Shown one piece after another: positions 52,970-62,483 of a DNA stretch of 64,000 nt (positions within the stretch are counted from its first letter, which is position 1; every line of letters begins with the position of its first letter). The translations under genes were made by a program, and so were the position numbers. This DNA is from Vreelandella lutescens (lineage in GTDB: Bacteria; Pseudomonadota; Gammaproteobacteria; Pseudomonadales; Halomonadaceae), in contig NZ_BMHM01000006.1 in assembly GCF_014640815.1 (NCBI RefSeq), forward strand, positions 186,001-250,000, given 5' to 3'. The notes below the pieces were generated by a model that had not been told where the DNA came from, made no database searches, and saw only the letters and a list, made by a program, of their open reading frames with translations.

Positions 52970-53470
52970 TTATTTTAAGTAGGGACGAAGGTCCCCGCGT
53001 ACCGCATCCAGCAGAGTAATAAAGTGATAATCTTGCGGAGCATCCAGGCAATCTACCCGCACTTGGGTGCGCATGCCTTTATTGATATCCAGTTTGTCGT
53101 AAATTTCTAGCGTCAGTTTACTGGCTGGCTTATCCCCCAGCGCAATGATGCCATCTTCTAGCGTAAAGGTTTCCAGCAGCGTTACCCGCACGCGTGTGCT
53201 GTTGCCTTCGCTGAGCACACGACGCACGAACAGCCAGCCTTCACAGGGAAGTGAAGCGTTATCTCGCTCCCGTAAAAATAGCGTGCGATAGCAAGCACCC
53301 TCGTTGGATGCTTTTTCAGCCATGCTGCGATAGGCCTGCAGGACCTGGTTGGCTGAGGCGCGGGCGTCCTCTAGGCGTTGAGAGATACCTTGATGCTCGC
53401 GGCTGAGTTGCTCCTGACGCTGAAAAGTCAGCCATTGGCGATAATCTGCCATGAGTTGTGAAGACGCCAT
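52970..53470 (-). CDS. Conserved-looking protein of unknown function
   Basis: A 166-residue soluble protein. The N-terminal half is a charged helix, possibly coiled coil (QRQEQLSREHQGISQRLEDA). The C-terminal half looks beta-rich (GWLFVRRVLSEGNSTRVRVTLLETF, then VDCLDAPQDYHFITLLDAV). I do not recognise it. GGAG 5 bases before the ATG at 53470 supports the start. The reading frame stays open upstream into the helicase gene, but that part is an antisense-like artefact. It lies between the RhlE gene and the CynX-like gene on the same strand. Confidence 0.7.
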   Translation of the reverse strand: MASSQLMADYRQWLTFQRQEQLSREHQGISQRLEDARASANQVLQAYRSMAEKASNEGACYRTLFLRERDNASLPCEGWLFVRRVLSEGNSTRVRVTLLETFTLEDGIIALGDKPASKLTLEIYDKLDINKGMRTQVRVDCLDAPQDYHFITLLDAVRGDLRPYLK

Positions 53471-53546
53471 AGTCACTCCATGAATTGATTCAGCAAAACC
53501 GCCGGAATAGGCGAGGCGATACCTTCGCATATTCCGGACGTTCGGG

Positions 53547-54803
53547 CTAGCGGCGGCGGCTGCGGCGGCGCTCGCCGCCTGCATTCGCGGCTTGGCTGTC
53601 AGGCTTGCGGTTCGCCCTGGGCTGACGCTGGCCGCGGCGGCCATTCTCAATGGGCTCTGGCTTGGCATTGGGGTCAGGCTCAAAGCCTGGTTCAATGTGT
53701 TTTGGCAGCGTTTGATTAATCAGGCGCTCGATGTTTTTGAGCAGGCCATGCTCATCAACGCATACTAGAGACACCGCTTCGCCATTGCTGCCTGCACGAC
53801 CCGTACGACCAATACGGTGAACGTAATCTTCCGCTACGTTAGGTAGGTCGAAATTCACAACGTGGGGTAGTTCGTTGATATCCAACCCGCGCGCTGCGAT
53901 ATCGGTAGCCACCAGCACCTGCAGGTCGCCGCTTTTGAAAGCGCCCAGTGCCCGCGTGCGTGCCCCTTGGCTTTTATTGCCGTGAATCGCCATGGCAGGA
54001 ATATCCTGCTTGGAGAGCTGTTCAGCTAACCGGTTAGCGCCATGTTTAGTGCGGGTAAATACCAACACCTGAAACCAGTTGTGGCGTAGGATCAGGTGGG
54101 CAAGTAAATCACGCTTCTTATCACGATCTACACGGTAAATAGCTTGCTCTATCTTCTCGGCGGTTGTGTTACGTGGAGCCACTTCGATCAGCGCAGGATT
54201 ATTCAGCAGTTGCTGTGCCAGCGTTTGAATTTCATTGGAGAAGGTCGCTGAAAACAGCAGGTTTTGCCGCTGTTTGGGGAATAGGCGCAATAACCGTTTG
54301 ATGTCGTGAATAAAGCCCATGTCCAGCATGCGGTCTGCTTCATCCAGCACCAGGATTTCAATGGCGGACAGGTCTACATGGCCCTGTTGATGAAGGTCGA
54401 GCAAGCGGCCAGGAGTTGCTACGAGTACATCCAGGCCTGCTCTGAGTGCATCCACCTGCGGTTGTTGGCCCACGCCGCCGAAAATAATGTGAGAACGCAG
54501 AGATAGATGCTGGCCGTAAGCTGCTACGCTTTCGCCTACTTGGGCCGCCAGTTCACGGGTGGGCGTCAGTACTAAGGCGCGAACTTGGCGCTTGCCTGGG
54601 CGTTTGCCAGTTGCAAGGCGCTGTAGCATCGGTAGCGTGAAACCTGCGGTTTTACCGGTGCCGGTTTGTGCGCTGGCAAGAAGGTCGCGACCCTCAAGAA
54701 CGACGGGAATGGCCTGTTGTTGAATAGGGGTAGGCTGTGTATAGCCCTGCGCGGTTACGGCGCGTAATAAATCGTCGTGCAGACCAAGATCAGAAAAGCT
54801 CAT
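53547..54803 (-). CDS. rhlE: DEAD-box ATP-dependent RNA helicase (RhlE-like)
   Basis: A 418-residue RNA helicase. The Q motif is in [31 protein letters not shown]. Other motifs are [34 protein letters not shown] and [10 protein letters not shown]. The C-terminal extension is basic and rich in Arg/Gln (GERRRSRRR), typical of RhlE. The ATG at 54803 has GGAG upstream. A 265-bp spacer with two strong hairpins precedes it. Confidence 0.93.
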   Translation of the reverse strand: MSFSDLGLHDDLLRAVTAQGYTQPTPIQQQAIPVVLEGRDLLASAQTGTGKTAGFTLPMLQRLATGKRPGKRQVRALVLTPTRELAAQVGESVAAYGQHLSLRSHIIFGGVGQQPQVDALRAGLDVLVATPGRLLDLHQQGHVDLSAIEILVLDEADRMLDMGFIHDIKRLLRLFPKQRQNLLFSATFSNEIQTLAQQLLNNPALIEVAPRNTTAEKIEQAIYRVDRDKKRDLLAHLILRHNWFQVLVFTRTKHGANRLAEQLSKQDIPAMAIHGNKSQGARTRALGAFKSGDLQVLVATDIAARGLDINELPHVVNFDLPNVAEDYVHRIGRTGRAGSNGEAVSLVCVDEHGLLKNIERLINQTLPKHIEPGFEPDPNAKPEPIENGRRGQRQPRANRKPDSQAANAGGERRRSRRR

Positions 54804-55068
54804 GCGTTCTCCGCAGTCGCATAGCAATCGTCGCCACTAGCTTGGCGGCGTCACTAGGCGTAATGTTCAAAAAGCGAGGATTGGTACACCGTCGCGGCAG
54901 CGAAGTTTGCCAGATAACACGCTGTGCCGCGACGGGCATTTATACGTCTTGTCACGCCATACAGGCGTGACGAAGGGGTGACAGGGTAGTGCTGACAATA
55001 ATGTTATAACGCAGAGTGTAACACGAAAGTCTCACACCAGCGCTGTCCTCTAGAGATCGCCCGGTGAG
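54804..55068. other. Hairpin-rich spacer upstream of rhlE
   Basis: CGTCGCGGCA (54890-54899) pairs perfectly with TGCCGCGACG (54925-54934), and GTCACGCC (54951-54958) with GGCGTGAC (54964-54971). Both lie between the pqiC stop and the rhlE start, and no T-tract follows either on the minus strand. They may be in the rhlE leader or mark the end of the pqi mRNA. Confidence 0.5.
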
Positions 55069-55656
55069 TTAGAAATACCCGCCTAGACGAAGCTGCTGGA
55101 CAATTTGTGCCGCCACATCTTCCCAGCTAGCCCCTAAGGAGCGCACAAGGGCAGGGTAGCCATCCTGTTCAAGCGTGGTTTCTGCTGTGAAACGTTTGAT
55201 GGCAAGCATTTCGCCATCGGCACCCCTAAGTTGCCATTGGCCGCTGGCTACCGCTACGCCATCGTAGCGGCCTTGAAACTGGTCAATTTCCATCGATAAG
55301 GTAAGGGCATCAGGGTTGTTACCCTCTGCCCGCACCACTTGTACATTCGGTAGCTGCGCTGCCAGTCCCGCTCTTAATGCGCGTTCAAGCTGGCGACCAA
55401 GACCTTCTGCCCACTGATGCTCACGCGCTTCGTTTAACGTGATGTCGTCTAACTGCATGACGATGCCGTCCACATCTAAATAGTGGGCTAGGCGAGGTGC
55501 GCGCACTTGCAGAGTTGCCTGCGCGTTACTCTGTGTACTCACCGCTGGGCTGGCAGGGAGCATATAGCGTGCAGGAGGCGAAACGCTACTGGCGCAGGCG
55601 GAAAGCAATAGGCACACACTCATTATTAGCAGTGATAACGGTAATCGACGTGACAT
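55069..55656 (-). CDS. pqiC: PqiC-like lipoprotein (ABC-type transport auxiliary lipoprotein family)
   Basis: A 195-residue outer-membrane-type lipoprotein. The signal peptide ends with the lipobox LLSACASS. The mature part has RYMLPASPAVS and QVRAPRLAHYLDVDGIVMQLD, the DUF330 pattern. In E. coli PqiC is the outer membrane partner of the PqiB syringe. AAGGA lies 9 bases before the ATG. It ends the pqiABC operon. Confidence 0.9.
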   Translation of the reverse strand: MSRRLPLSLLIMSVCLLLSACASSVSPPARYMLPASPAVSTQSNAQATLQVRAPRLAHYLDVDGIVMQLDDITLNEAREHQWAEGLGRQLERALRAGLAAQLPNVQVVRAEGNNPDALTLSMEIDQFQGRYDGVAVASGQWQLRGADGEMLAIKRFTAETTLEQDGYPALVRSLGASWEDVAAQIVQQLRLGGYF

Positions 55657-55671
55657 AAGGGTTATTCCTTT

Positions 55672-57354
55672 TTAACGGGGAGCGCGTGGAATCGGATCCT
55701 GCACATCTAAGTTGTCAAACAACAGTGCACGTGGATTCTCTTTTAACGTGCGAGTCAGCGGCTGCAGGTCGCGCATTAGCCGATCCAGACGTTCGATCGC
55801 CCCAGTCAGCTCTTGGTAGGCGGGTGAGGAGGGCGACACCCCTTGAAGCGTGTTACGTAGTTCTTCAAGCGTTCCATTGAGGTTTCCTCCGATTGCCTGT
55901 GTTTCTGGGTCACTGAGCAATTGATTAATAGAGGTGCTGACTTCTCGGACTTCGTTCAACACGCTTTCTGATGCCTGTAAGTTGCGGTCTAAGCCTGCTA
56001 GCAGTGGCTCCACCTCTAACGCATTAAGCTTTTCCAATAGGCTGGTGACCTGAGCCTGAATCTGGGCGAAGCCGCCGGCTACGGTCGGGAAAACGGTGCG
56101 CTCTGAGAACGTCTCAGCGATATACTCATCGGCAAGATCACGTTGGAAGTTAAGGTCTACAAACAGAGCGCCCGTCAGCAGGCTGCCATTTTTGAGTGAT
56201 GCTCGAAGGCCTAAGCCGAACATGCGCTTAAAGCGATTGTCCCACTCTTCCAAATCGATATCGGTGTTTTCGATGCCTAAGCGCTGTGGTTCGATGCGAA
56301 TCAGTACCGGGATGGCAAACCGCGCCCGCGAGTCGGGTTGTGGTGCCGTGAAGTTCCAGGGCACGGCTGCTACTGTCCCGATACGAACGCCGCGAAACTC
56401 AACCGGTGCGCCTCGTGATAGGCCTCGTACGGTGTCATCGACTAATAAAACATATTCAAGGTAGCGGTTAAACGTACCCTCCCTAGCAGTATCCTCATCG
56501 GCATAAAGGTTAAAGCGTGTGTTGGCGCCCACCGGTTTGCCCATGGGGAGATCTTCGGGAACGCCGAAGGTAACGCCGCCGCCCAGAAGTGCTTCTAGTG
56601 ATTCTACGTTAACTCGCACGCCATCCGCGTCCAGGCGGAAGTCAATGCCGCTGGCGGTCCAAAAGCGTGTGCTGTCGGTGACCAGTTGAGCGTAAGGCTC
56701 TTCAATAAACACTTGGTGATGCATAGTGCGGGTTTCTGCATCAAAGCGGGTGTCTTCTACTCGGCCAACCGTGTAGCCCTGGTAGGAAACAGGGTCGCCT
56801 ATCCGCAGTGAGTTGCCAAGTTGGCTGACAAGGTTGATCTGTAATCCCGCTTGACCTGCCGGTGCAACCGGCGGCACATCGCTTACTTCAAACTCTCGCT
56901 GTGGCTCGTCAGATTGCCCAGGCTCTAACTGAATATAAGCGCCCGATAAAACGGTGCCCAAGCCACTAATGCCCTCACGACCAATGCGTGGTTTCACCAC
57001 CCAAAAACGGCTGTCTTCTCTGAGCATGGCTTCGGCTTCGGGTTGAATGCGGGCCACCATGACGGCATGAGAAAGGTCATCTGATAAGCGGACGCTCTGC
57101 ACCCGGCCAATTTCAACATTTCGGCTGCGAATAAGCGTACTGCCGGCTTCAATGCCTTCTGCACTGCTCATGGTGAGCGTTACCAGAGTGCCTCTGCTTG
57201 AGTAATTGTCGTACACCAGCCACATGCCGATAATGACAGCGACTAATGGGACTATCCAGATAGGGGATAGTCGCGTTTGCGGCGAAGATTTCGCTTTATG
57301 TAACTCGCTATTTTCATTGCTGGGCGTATTCTGAGGCGTTGCATCGTTAGCCAT
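55672..57354 (-). CDS. pqiB: PqiB, MCE-domain intermembrane transport protein
   Basis: A 560-residue protein with one N-terminal membrane segment (PIWIVPLVAVIIGMWLVY) and three MCE domains in a row. These start near TLVTLTMSSAEGIEAGSTLI, then INLVSQLGNSLRIGDPV and EYVLLVDDTVRGLSRGAP. The C-terminal helical region (~430-560) likely forms the needle-like tunnel. E. coli PqiB hexamers span the periplasm for lipid transport. The start ATG overlaps the pqiA stop by 8 bp. Confidence 0.94.
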   Translation of the reverse strand: MANDATPQNTPSNENSELHKAKSSPQTRLSPIWIVPLVAVIIGMWLVYDNYSSRGTLVTLTMSSAEGIEAGSTLIRSRNVEIGRVQSVRLSDDLSHAVMVARIQPEAEAMLREDSRFWVVKPRIGREGISGLGTVLSGAYIQLEPGQSDEPQREFEVSDVPPVAPAGQAGLQINLVSQLGNSLRIGDPVSYQGYTVGRVEDTRFDAETRTMHHQVFIEEPYAQLVTDSTRFWTASGIDFRLDADGVRVNVESLEALLGGGVTFGVPEDLPMGKPVGANTRFNLYADEDTAREGTFNRYLEYVLLVDDTVRGLSRGAPVEFRGVRIGTVAAVPWNFTAPQPDSRARFAIPVLIRIEPQRLGIENTDIDLEEWDNRFKRMFGLGLRASLKNGSLLTGALFVDLNFQRDLADEYIAETFSERTVFPTVAGGFAQIQAQVTSLLEKLNALEVEPLLAGLDRNLQASESVLNEVREVSTSINQLLSDPETQAIGGNLNGTLEELRNTLQGVSPSSPAYQELTGAIERLDRLMRDLQPLTRTLKENPRALLFDNLDVQDPIPRAPR

Positions 57355-58714
57355 CAACAGGTTCCTTGGTGGCCGCTTTACGGCGAATAGGGCGTGGGGC
57401 GTGGGTATCCCATATTAAGCGTGGGTCAAACGTCATGGCTGCCAGCATGGTGAGTACCACTACGGCCCCAAAGGCTAGCGCAGCGGGGCCTGGAGTGATC
57501 GACATTAATGACCCAGCACGAATAAGAGCGACCAAAATGGCTACGACAAATACGTCAACCATGGACCAGCGTCCAATAAATTCCGTTAATCGATAGAGTC
57601 GTGTACGGCTTTGGGCATTGAGTTCATTGCTGCGTTTAATCATCAAACATAGCCATGCAAGCGCCACCAGTTTGCCAACCGGGACGATGACGCTGGCGAT
57701 AAAGATGACCGCCGCGACAGGCCAGGATCCCATCTGCATGAGCTGCACCACGCCACCAACAATCGTTGACGCCGATGAGCTGCCAAGGCTGGTGGTTGTC
57801 ATAATGGGATATAAGTTAGCGGGTATGTACATAATGCAGGCTGCAAAAAGAAGCGCCCAGGTTCTCTGTAGGCTGTGCGGTAGCCGCTTATGTAGTTTTT
57901 CATGGCAGCGAGTGCATCGCGCTTTATCATCATGCATGCGGTTAACCAAGCCGCAGGTGGGGCAGCCCGTCACATCTTGGCTTGCTGCGGTGGTGCCGGT
58001 AAGCGTGCCTTCAGGAGCAAGGGGTTCGCCCTCTAAAGAGAACCACATCCAGTCTGCATCAATAGATTGGACTGTCATCAATAGCAGAATGGCAAACAGG
58101 CAAAATGCCCAAAAAGAGATGCCTAGGTCAATCTGCGCTATACCCGCTATTTTGATGAGGCTCACCAAGGCCCCAATGATGAATACATCGGCCATCATCC
58201 ATGGCGTTAAATGTGCCAGTGAGCGTGCAATATCCCGGCTAAGCGGCATGGGGCGTGAGCGTAATAAGCCAAACTGGAGCCACACAACGCCTATCAAATA
58301 CACGGCAGGTAGAACAATGATGGTCATCATAACGGCGATGGCCACCATCGGCTGATGAAAAGTAATCAGAGCAGTGGCGGTTTGCGATAAATCAATGCGA
58401 TTGCCAACACCGCTAACGCTGAAGCTCACAAAAGGAAATGATATCGCGACGATAAGCGCTACCAAGGAAGCCAAGGCCAGTGCCATGCTGCGCTGGGCGG
58501 GGTAGCGGTGGCGCTTGACAAGCACGTGGTCGCAGCGAGGGCAGGAGGCTTTTTCACCAGAATTAAGCGGCGGTAGCGCCGAAACCCAGTCGCACTCATG
58601 ACATGCGCGCAAACGCCTTCGCTGGGTGCGAGTTTCGGGAGGTAAGCAGTCAACCTGGGGGGTGTTAACTGGCAGCGATGGTCGCTTTAAAAAGGGGTGA
58701 TGGGGCAACAGCAA
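57347..58714 (-). CDS. pqiA: PqiA, paraquat-inducible membrane protein
   Basis: A 455-residue inner-membrane protein with two repeated PqiA domains of four membrane segments each. Each is preceded by a zinc-ribbon-like CxxC...CxxC: RACHECDW...CPRCDHV and GCPTCGLV...CTRCHEKL. It supplies the inner-membrane part of the PqiABC lipid transport system. No ATG fits; the start is a TTG near 58714 or 58708 after AGAGAG, and so is uncertain by a few residues. E. coli pqiA is regulated by SoxRS; no such site is identified here. Confidence 0.9.
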   Translation of the reverse strand: MLLPHHPFLKRPSLPVNTPQVDCLPPETRTQRRRLRACHECDWVSALPPLNSGEKASCPRCDHVLVKRHRYPAQRSMALALASLVALIVAISFPFVSFSVSGVGNRIDLSQTATALITFHQPMVAIAVMMTIIVLPAVYLIGVVWLQFGLLRSRPMPLSRDIARSLAHLTPWMMADVFIIGALVSLIKIAGIAQIDLGISFWAFCLFAILLLMTVQSIDADWMWFSLEGEPLAPEGTLTGTTAASQDVTGCPTCGLVNRMHDDKARCTRCHEKLHKRLPHSLQRTWALLFAACIMYIPANLYPIMTTTSLGSSSASTIVGGVVQLMQMGSWPVAAVIFIASVIVPVGKLVALAWLCLMIKRSNELNAQSRTRLYRLTEFIGRWSMVDVFVVAILVALIRAGSLMSITPGPAALAFGAVVVLTMLAAMTFDPRLIWDTHAPRPIRRKAATKEPVDG

Positions 58715-58864
58715 GCTCTCTGTACAGAATGCATACGATGGGACACCGTCTGTGTCAGACTAAGTAATCTGCTAACCACTTGTAAACAGCACTTGACCGA
58801 ACACCGGTCTTGGACAAGGATGCAGCCGCGATAGTGCCTAACATTATGACATTAGGGAACTGAA

Positions 58865-59839
58865 ATGTTACTTGCCTTTATTGCTGTAGTCGTGGGACTT
58901 GTCCTGCTCATATGGAGTGCCGAAAAATTTATTGATGGTGCCGCGGCTACCTCCCGTTGGCTGGGGTTATCGCCGCTTTTAATTGGTATGTTGGTGATTG
59001 GTTTTGGTACTTCAGCGCCAGAAATGATGGTGTCGGTGCTGGCGGCAATGCAAGGCAACCCTGGTTTGGCGGTGGGTAATGCTTACGGCTCTAATATTGC
59101 CAATATTGGCTTGGTGCTAGGGTTCATAGCACTGATGGCTCCACTCGCAGTGCATTCGAGCGTTATCCGCAAGGAAATGCCGTTACTCGTGGTGGTGATG
59201 TTAATAACAGGATTCATGTTGTGGGATGGGTGGGTGTCTCGAGTCGAGGCTGTTCTTCTATTACTAGGGCTTGTGGTGTTCATTACGGTGAGCATTATTC
59301 GCTCTCGTGGGCAGCAGGATGACCCGCTAACCGCCGAAGTAACCGAGAGCCTTGATAGCAAACCGATGTCTCGTGGCAAGTCCATTATGTGGACGGTGAT
59401 TGGCTTGGTTCTGCTCATCGCAAGTTCCCGACTGCTAGTGTGGGGGGCTGTTGAAATCGCAGTGGCGTTTGGGGTTAGCGACTTAATTATTGGTCTCACG
59501 GTGGTCGCCGTAGGCACCTCTTTGCCGGAGCTGGCATCCTCCATCAGTGCGTTGCGTCGTAATGAGCACGATATGGTGTTAGGTAATGTTGTGGGCTCTA
59601 ATCTATTTAATAGCATGGCGGTTGTGGGGCTGGCAGGCGTGATTGCCCCCATTGAAGCTGGTCGAGAGGTGTTAGTGCGGGACTGGAGCGTCATGACATT
59701 TATGACGCTGATGATGGTGCTGTTTGCATTCTCTTGGCGTGGTCGCCCACGCCGTATCAACCGCGTTGAAGGCGGTGTGCTGTTCTCTATGTTTATCGCC
59801 TACACCGGCTACATGGTCAGTATTGTGGTGATGTCCTAG
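58865..59839 (+). CDS. Calcium/sodium antiporter (CaCA family, YrbG-like)
   Basis: A 324-residue exchanger with 10 predicted membrane segments in two inverted repeats. The alpha motifs are GFGTSAPEMMVSVLAA with GNAYGSNIANIGLVLG in the first half, and AVGTSLPELASSISAL with GNVVGSNLFNSMAVVG in the second. Both carry the acidic ion-binding residues. It should exchange Ca2+ for Na+ or H+ across the inner membrane. It stands alone, between divergent pqiA and the cyd operon. Confidence 0.92.
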   Translation: MLLAFIAVVVGLVLLIWSAEKFIDGAAATSRWLGLSPLLIGMLVIGFGTSAPEMMVSVLAAMQGNPGLAVGNAYGSNIANIGLVLGFIALMAPLAVHSSVIRKEMPLLVVVMLITGFMLWDGWVSRVEAVLLLLGLVVFITVSIIRSRGQQDDPLTAEVTESLDSKPMSRGKSIMWTVIGLVLLIASSRLLVWGAVEIAVAFGVSDLIIGLTVVAVGTSLPELASSISALRRNEHDMVLGNVVGSNLFNSMAVVGLAGVIAPIEAGREVLVRDWSVMTFMTLMMVLFAFSWRGRPRRINRVEGGVLFSMFIAYTGYMVSIVVMS

Positions 59840-60059
59840 AGGCTGATTGCAGAGCGAAAGGGTTTGTCTGATGAGTGTGCGTCAATGCGACACAGCTTTT
59901 CAGGCAAACTATGGCTGTATAACCGTAGTCGAAGCGTTAAACTACAACACATGTAAAGAATAAGCTTAGTGCTTATAACTAAAATGCAGCGCCATTAAGG
60001 CTCAACTAAGCTTGTGACACCCATTGACGGGATATTAACTCAGGTCTTAGGAGAGTGTG

Positions 60060-61475
60060 ATGGAACTCGACCCCCTCGTACTATCGCGAATACAGTTCGC
60101 TTTCGTTGTATCGTTTCATGCAATTTTTCCTGTGTTCACCATCGGGCTCGCGTCTTACATCGCGTTGCTTCATGGCTTGTATTTTAAGACCAATAACCCT
60201 GCGTGGGATCGACTTTCCCTATTCTGGACAAAAGTGTTCGCCGTTGTTTTCGGGATGGGGGTGGTCTCTGGCATTGTGATGTCCTTCCAATTTGGTACGA
60301 ATTGGAGCAACTTCTCTCAAGCCGCCTCCAACTTTCTTGGGCCGGTGTTGAGTTATGAGGTTGTTACAGCGTTCTTCTTGGAAGCAGCGTTCCTTGGTGT
60401 GCTGTTATTTGGTCGTGGCAAGGTCCCTCAGGGAGTGCACTTGTTTGCGGCGATTATGGTGGCAGTGGGCACGTTTATCTCTTCGTTCTGGATCCTATCC
60501 GCCAATAGCTGGATGCACACACCAGCAGGTGTCGAGCTCATCGATAATCGCTTCCATGTGCTTTCTTGGACACAGGCTATCTTTAACCCCTCTTTCCCGT
60601 ATCGCTTTGCACACATGGCTATGGCGTCGTTTTTGACCGGCGGCTTTGTGGTAGCAGGTGTTAGCGCTTGGTTTCTGCTGCGTGGTCGTGACCCTGAGGC
60701 GAATCGTCGTGCGCTCTCTATGTGTTTATGGTTACTGCTGTTCTTGGCGCCCGCCCAGGCAGTGGTCGGCGATTTCCACGGTTTGAACACCCTTGAGCAC
60801 CAGCCAACTAAGGTAGCGGCCATGGAGGGGCACTGGGAGACTTCTGGCAATGTCCCGCTATTACTGTTTGCAATTCCTGACCAAGAAGCACAAACCAACC
60901 ACTTTGAAATTGGTATTCCTAACCTCGCTAGTATCATCTTGACCCACTCTCCGGATGGTGTGATTCCCGGTATCAGTGAAGTTGCTCCGGAAGAGCAGCC
61001 GCCAGTGATCATTGTATTTTGGGCGTTCCGGGTCATGGTAGGCATTGGGCTGTTGATGATTGCGACCGCATTCGTGGGTTTATTGATGCGTCGTAAAGGC
61101 AAGGTGTATGAACATAACGCCTATTTAAAAGCGTTGGTGTACATGATTCCGATGCCATTTGTAGCGGTTTTAGCGGGGTGGATTGTCACTGAATCTGGCC
61201 GTGCACCTTGGCTGGTATACGGCATGATGACCCATGCAGAGGGATTGACTCCGTCCCTGACAGGGCCAATGGCGCTGTTTACGCTAATTGGCTACGTGGC
61301 GGTCTACTCAGTGGTGTTTTACGCCGGTATCTATTATTTAACCCGCGTAGTGCGCAACGGTATGTTGCCCGAAGAAGAAAGGGAAACCACTGGCGAGAAC
61401 TTTAAGCGCCCCATGCGTCCGCTCTCTGCAGCGCACACCCCTTTTGATGATGACGTTGACCCGGTGAGGAGCTAA
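60060..61475 (+). CDS. cydA: Cytochrome bd-type (CIO-like) ubiquinol oxidase subunit I
   Basis: Quinol-oxidising, oxygen-reducing terminal oxidase subunit with haems b and d. It is 471 residues, with the short Q-loop of the cyanide-insensitive oxidase branch. His20 (SFHAIFPVFTIG) should be a haem ligand. FLEAAFLGVLLFGRGKVP, FAHMAMASFLTGGF and GDFHGLNTLEHQPTKVAAMEG are family blocks. The usual GRQPW motif reads ESGRAPW (378-384), a Gln-to-Ala change. The ATG at 60060 has AGGAG upstream. Confidence 0.92.
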   Translation: MELDPLVLSRIQFAFVVSFHAIFPVFTIGLASYIALLHGLYFKTNNPAWDRLSLFWTKVFAVVFGMGVVSGIVMSFQFGTNWSNFSQAASNFLGPVLSYEVVTAFFLEAAFLGVLLFGRGKVPQGVHLFAAIMVAVGTFISSFWILSANSWMHTPAGVELIDNRFHVLSWTQAIFNPSFPYRFAHMAMASFLTGGFVVAGVSAWFLLRGRDPEANRRALSMCLWLLLFLAPAQAVVGDFHGLNTLEHQPTKVAAMEGHWETSGNVPLLLFAIPDQEAQTNHFEIGIPNLASIILTHSPDGVIPGISEVAPEEQPPVIIVFWAFRVMVGIGLLMIATAFVGLLMRRKGKVYEHNAYLKALVYMIPMPFVAVLAGWIVTESGRAPWLVYGMMTHAEGLTPSLTGPMALFTLIGYVAVYSVVFYAGIYYLTRVVRNGMLPEEERETTGENFKRPMRPLSAAHTPFDDDVDPVRS

Positions 61476-61477
61476 AC

Positions 61478-62479
61478 ATGGAAATGTTTGATTTAACGCT
61501 AATTTGGGCGGGTATCATCGGCTTCGGCATTATGATGTACGTCCTGATGGATGGCTTTGATCTGGGCTTGGGGATTCTTTTCCCCTTTGCCCCCGATGAA
61601 GACTCCCGAGACGTGATGATGAACTCAGTGGCTCCCGTTTGGGACGGTAATGAAACATGGTTGGTATTGGGAGGTGCCGGGCTATTGGGTGCGTTCCCTT
61701 TGGTCTACTCCGTTTTCTTACCTGCCCTCTATATAGGCGTCTTTTTGATGTTGGCGGGATTGATTTTTCGGGGCGTCGCATTCGAGTTCCGCTTTAAATC
61801 CCGTCGTAACCGTCGTTGGTGGAACCGTGCATTTAGCTGGGGGTCGGGTGTGGCCGCTTTTGCACAAGGCGCTGTTGTCGGGGCTTACATCCAAGGTTTC
61901 CGAGTAGAGAATTTTGCATACGTAGGGGGGGCTTTCGATTGGCTAACGCCATTCTCTGTGCTGACCGGGCTTGGCTTAATGGCTGGCTATGCACTATTGG
62001 GTGCGACGTGGCTAATACTGAAATCAGAGGGGCATGTTCAGGACTGGGCTTACAAAATCACTCCTATGCTCCTGGCGCTGGTGCTGGTGGTTTTCGCGAT
62101 CATCAGCATCTGGACCCCCTTTGTTAACCCCATGGTTTGGGAGCGCTGGTTCGGCAATCTCCAGCTGATCTGGGTGTTCCCGGCGCTCGCGCTCTTCTCA
62201 GCCTTTATGGTCTACCGCTCTGTGAAGCGCCGTGACGAGGGCATCCCTTTCGTGGCAACCATTGGTATCTACGTATTTACTTACTTAGGCTTAATTGTCA
62301 GTAAGTGGCCGGTCATTGTGCCGCCTAACTACACGCTATGGGATGCGGCATCAGCGCCTGAATCACAGCTTTTTCTTCTGATTGGCGTGCTGTTTGTTAT
62401 TCCTATTATTTTGGCTTACACCGCATGGACCTACTGGGTATTCCGCGGAAAAGTGCGTGTTGGAGAGGGGTACCACTAA
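61478..62479 (+). CDS. cydB: Cytochrome bd-type ubiquinol oxidase subunit II
   Basis: The second subunit, a 333-residue protein with about eight membrane segments. The N-terminal VLMDGFDLGLGILFPF and the MNSVAPVWDGNETWLVLGG block are diagnostic. LPALYIGVFLMLAGLIFRGVAFEFRFK is also conserved. It starts 2 bp after the cydA stop with GAGGAG upstream, and is coupled to cydA. No small cydX-type gene is found between cydB and cydD. Confidence 0.95.
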   Translation: MEMFDLTLIWAGIIGFGIMMYVLMDGFDLGLGILFPFAPDEDSRDVMMNSVAPVWDGNETWLVLGGAGLLGAFPLVYSVFLPALYIGVFLMLAGLIFRGVAFEFRFKSRRNRRWWNRAFSWGSGVAAFAQGAVVGAYIQGFRVENFAYVGGAFDWLTPFSVLTGLGLMAGYALLGATWLILKSEGHVQDWAYKITPMLLALVLVVFAIISIWTPFVNPMVWERWFGNLQLIWVFPALALFSAFMVYRSVKRRDEGIPFVATIGIYVFTYLGLIVSKWPVIVPPNYTLWDAASAPESQLFLLIGVLFVIPIILAYTAWTYWVFRGKVRVGEGYH

Positions 62480-62483
62480 CGGT

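Noticed and set aside
53471..53695. N-terminal extension of the unknown 166-residue protein into rhlE
   Set aside because: The extension is Ala/Arg/Ser repeats read from the basic tail region of the helicase in another frame, and a good ribosome site supports the shorter start.
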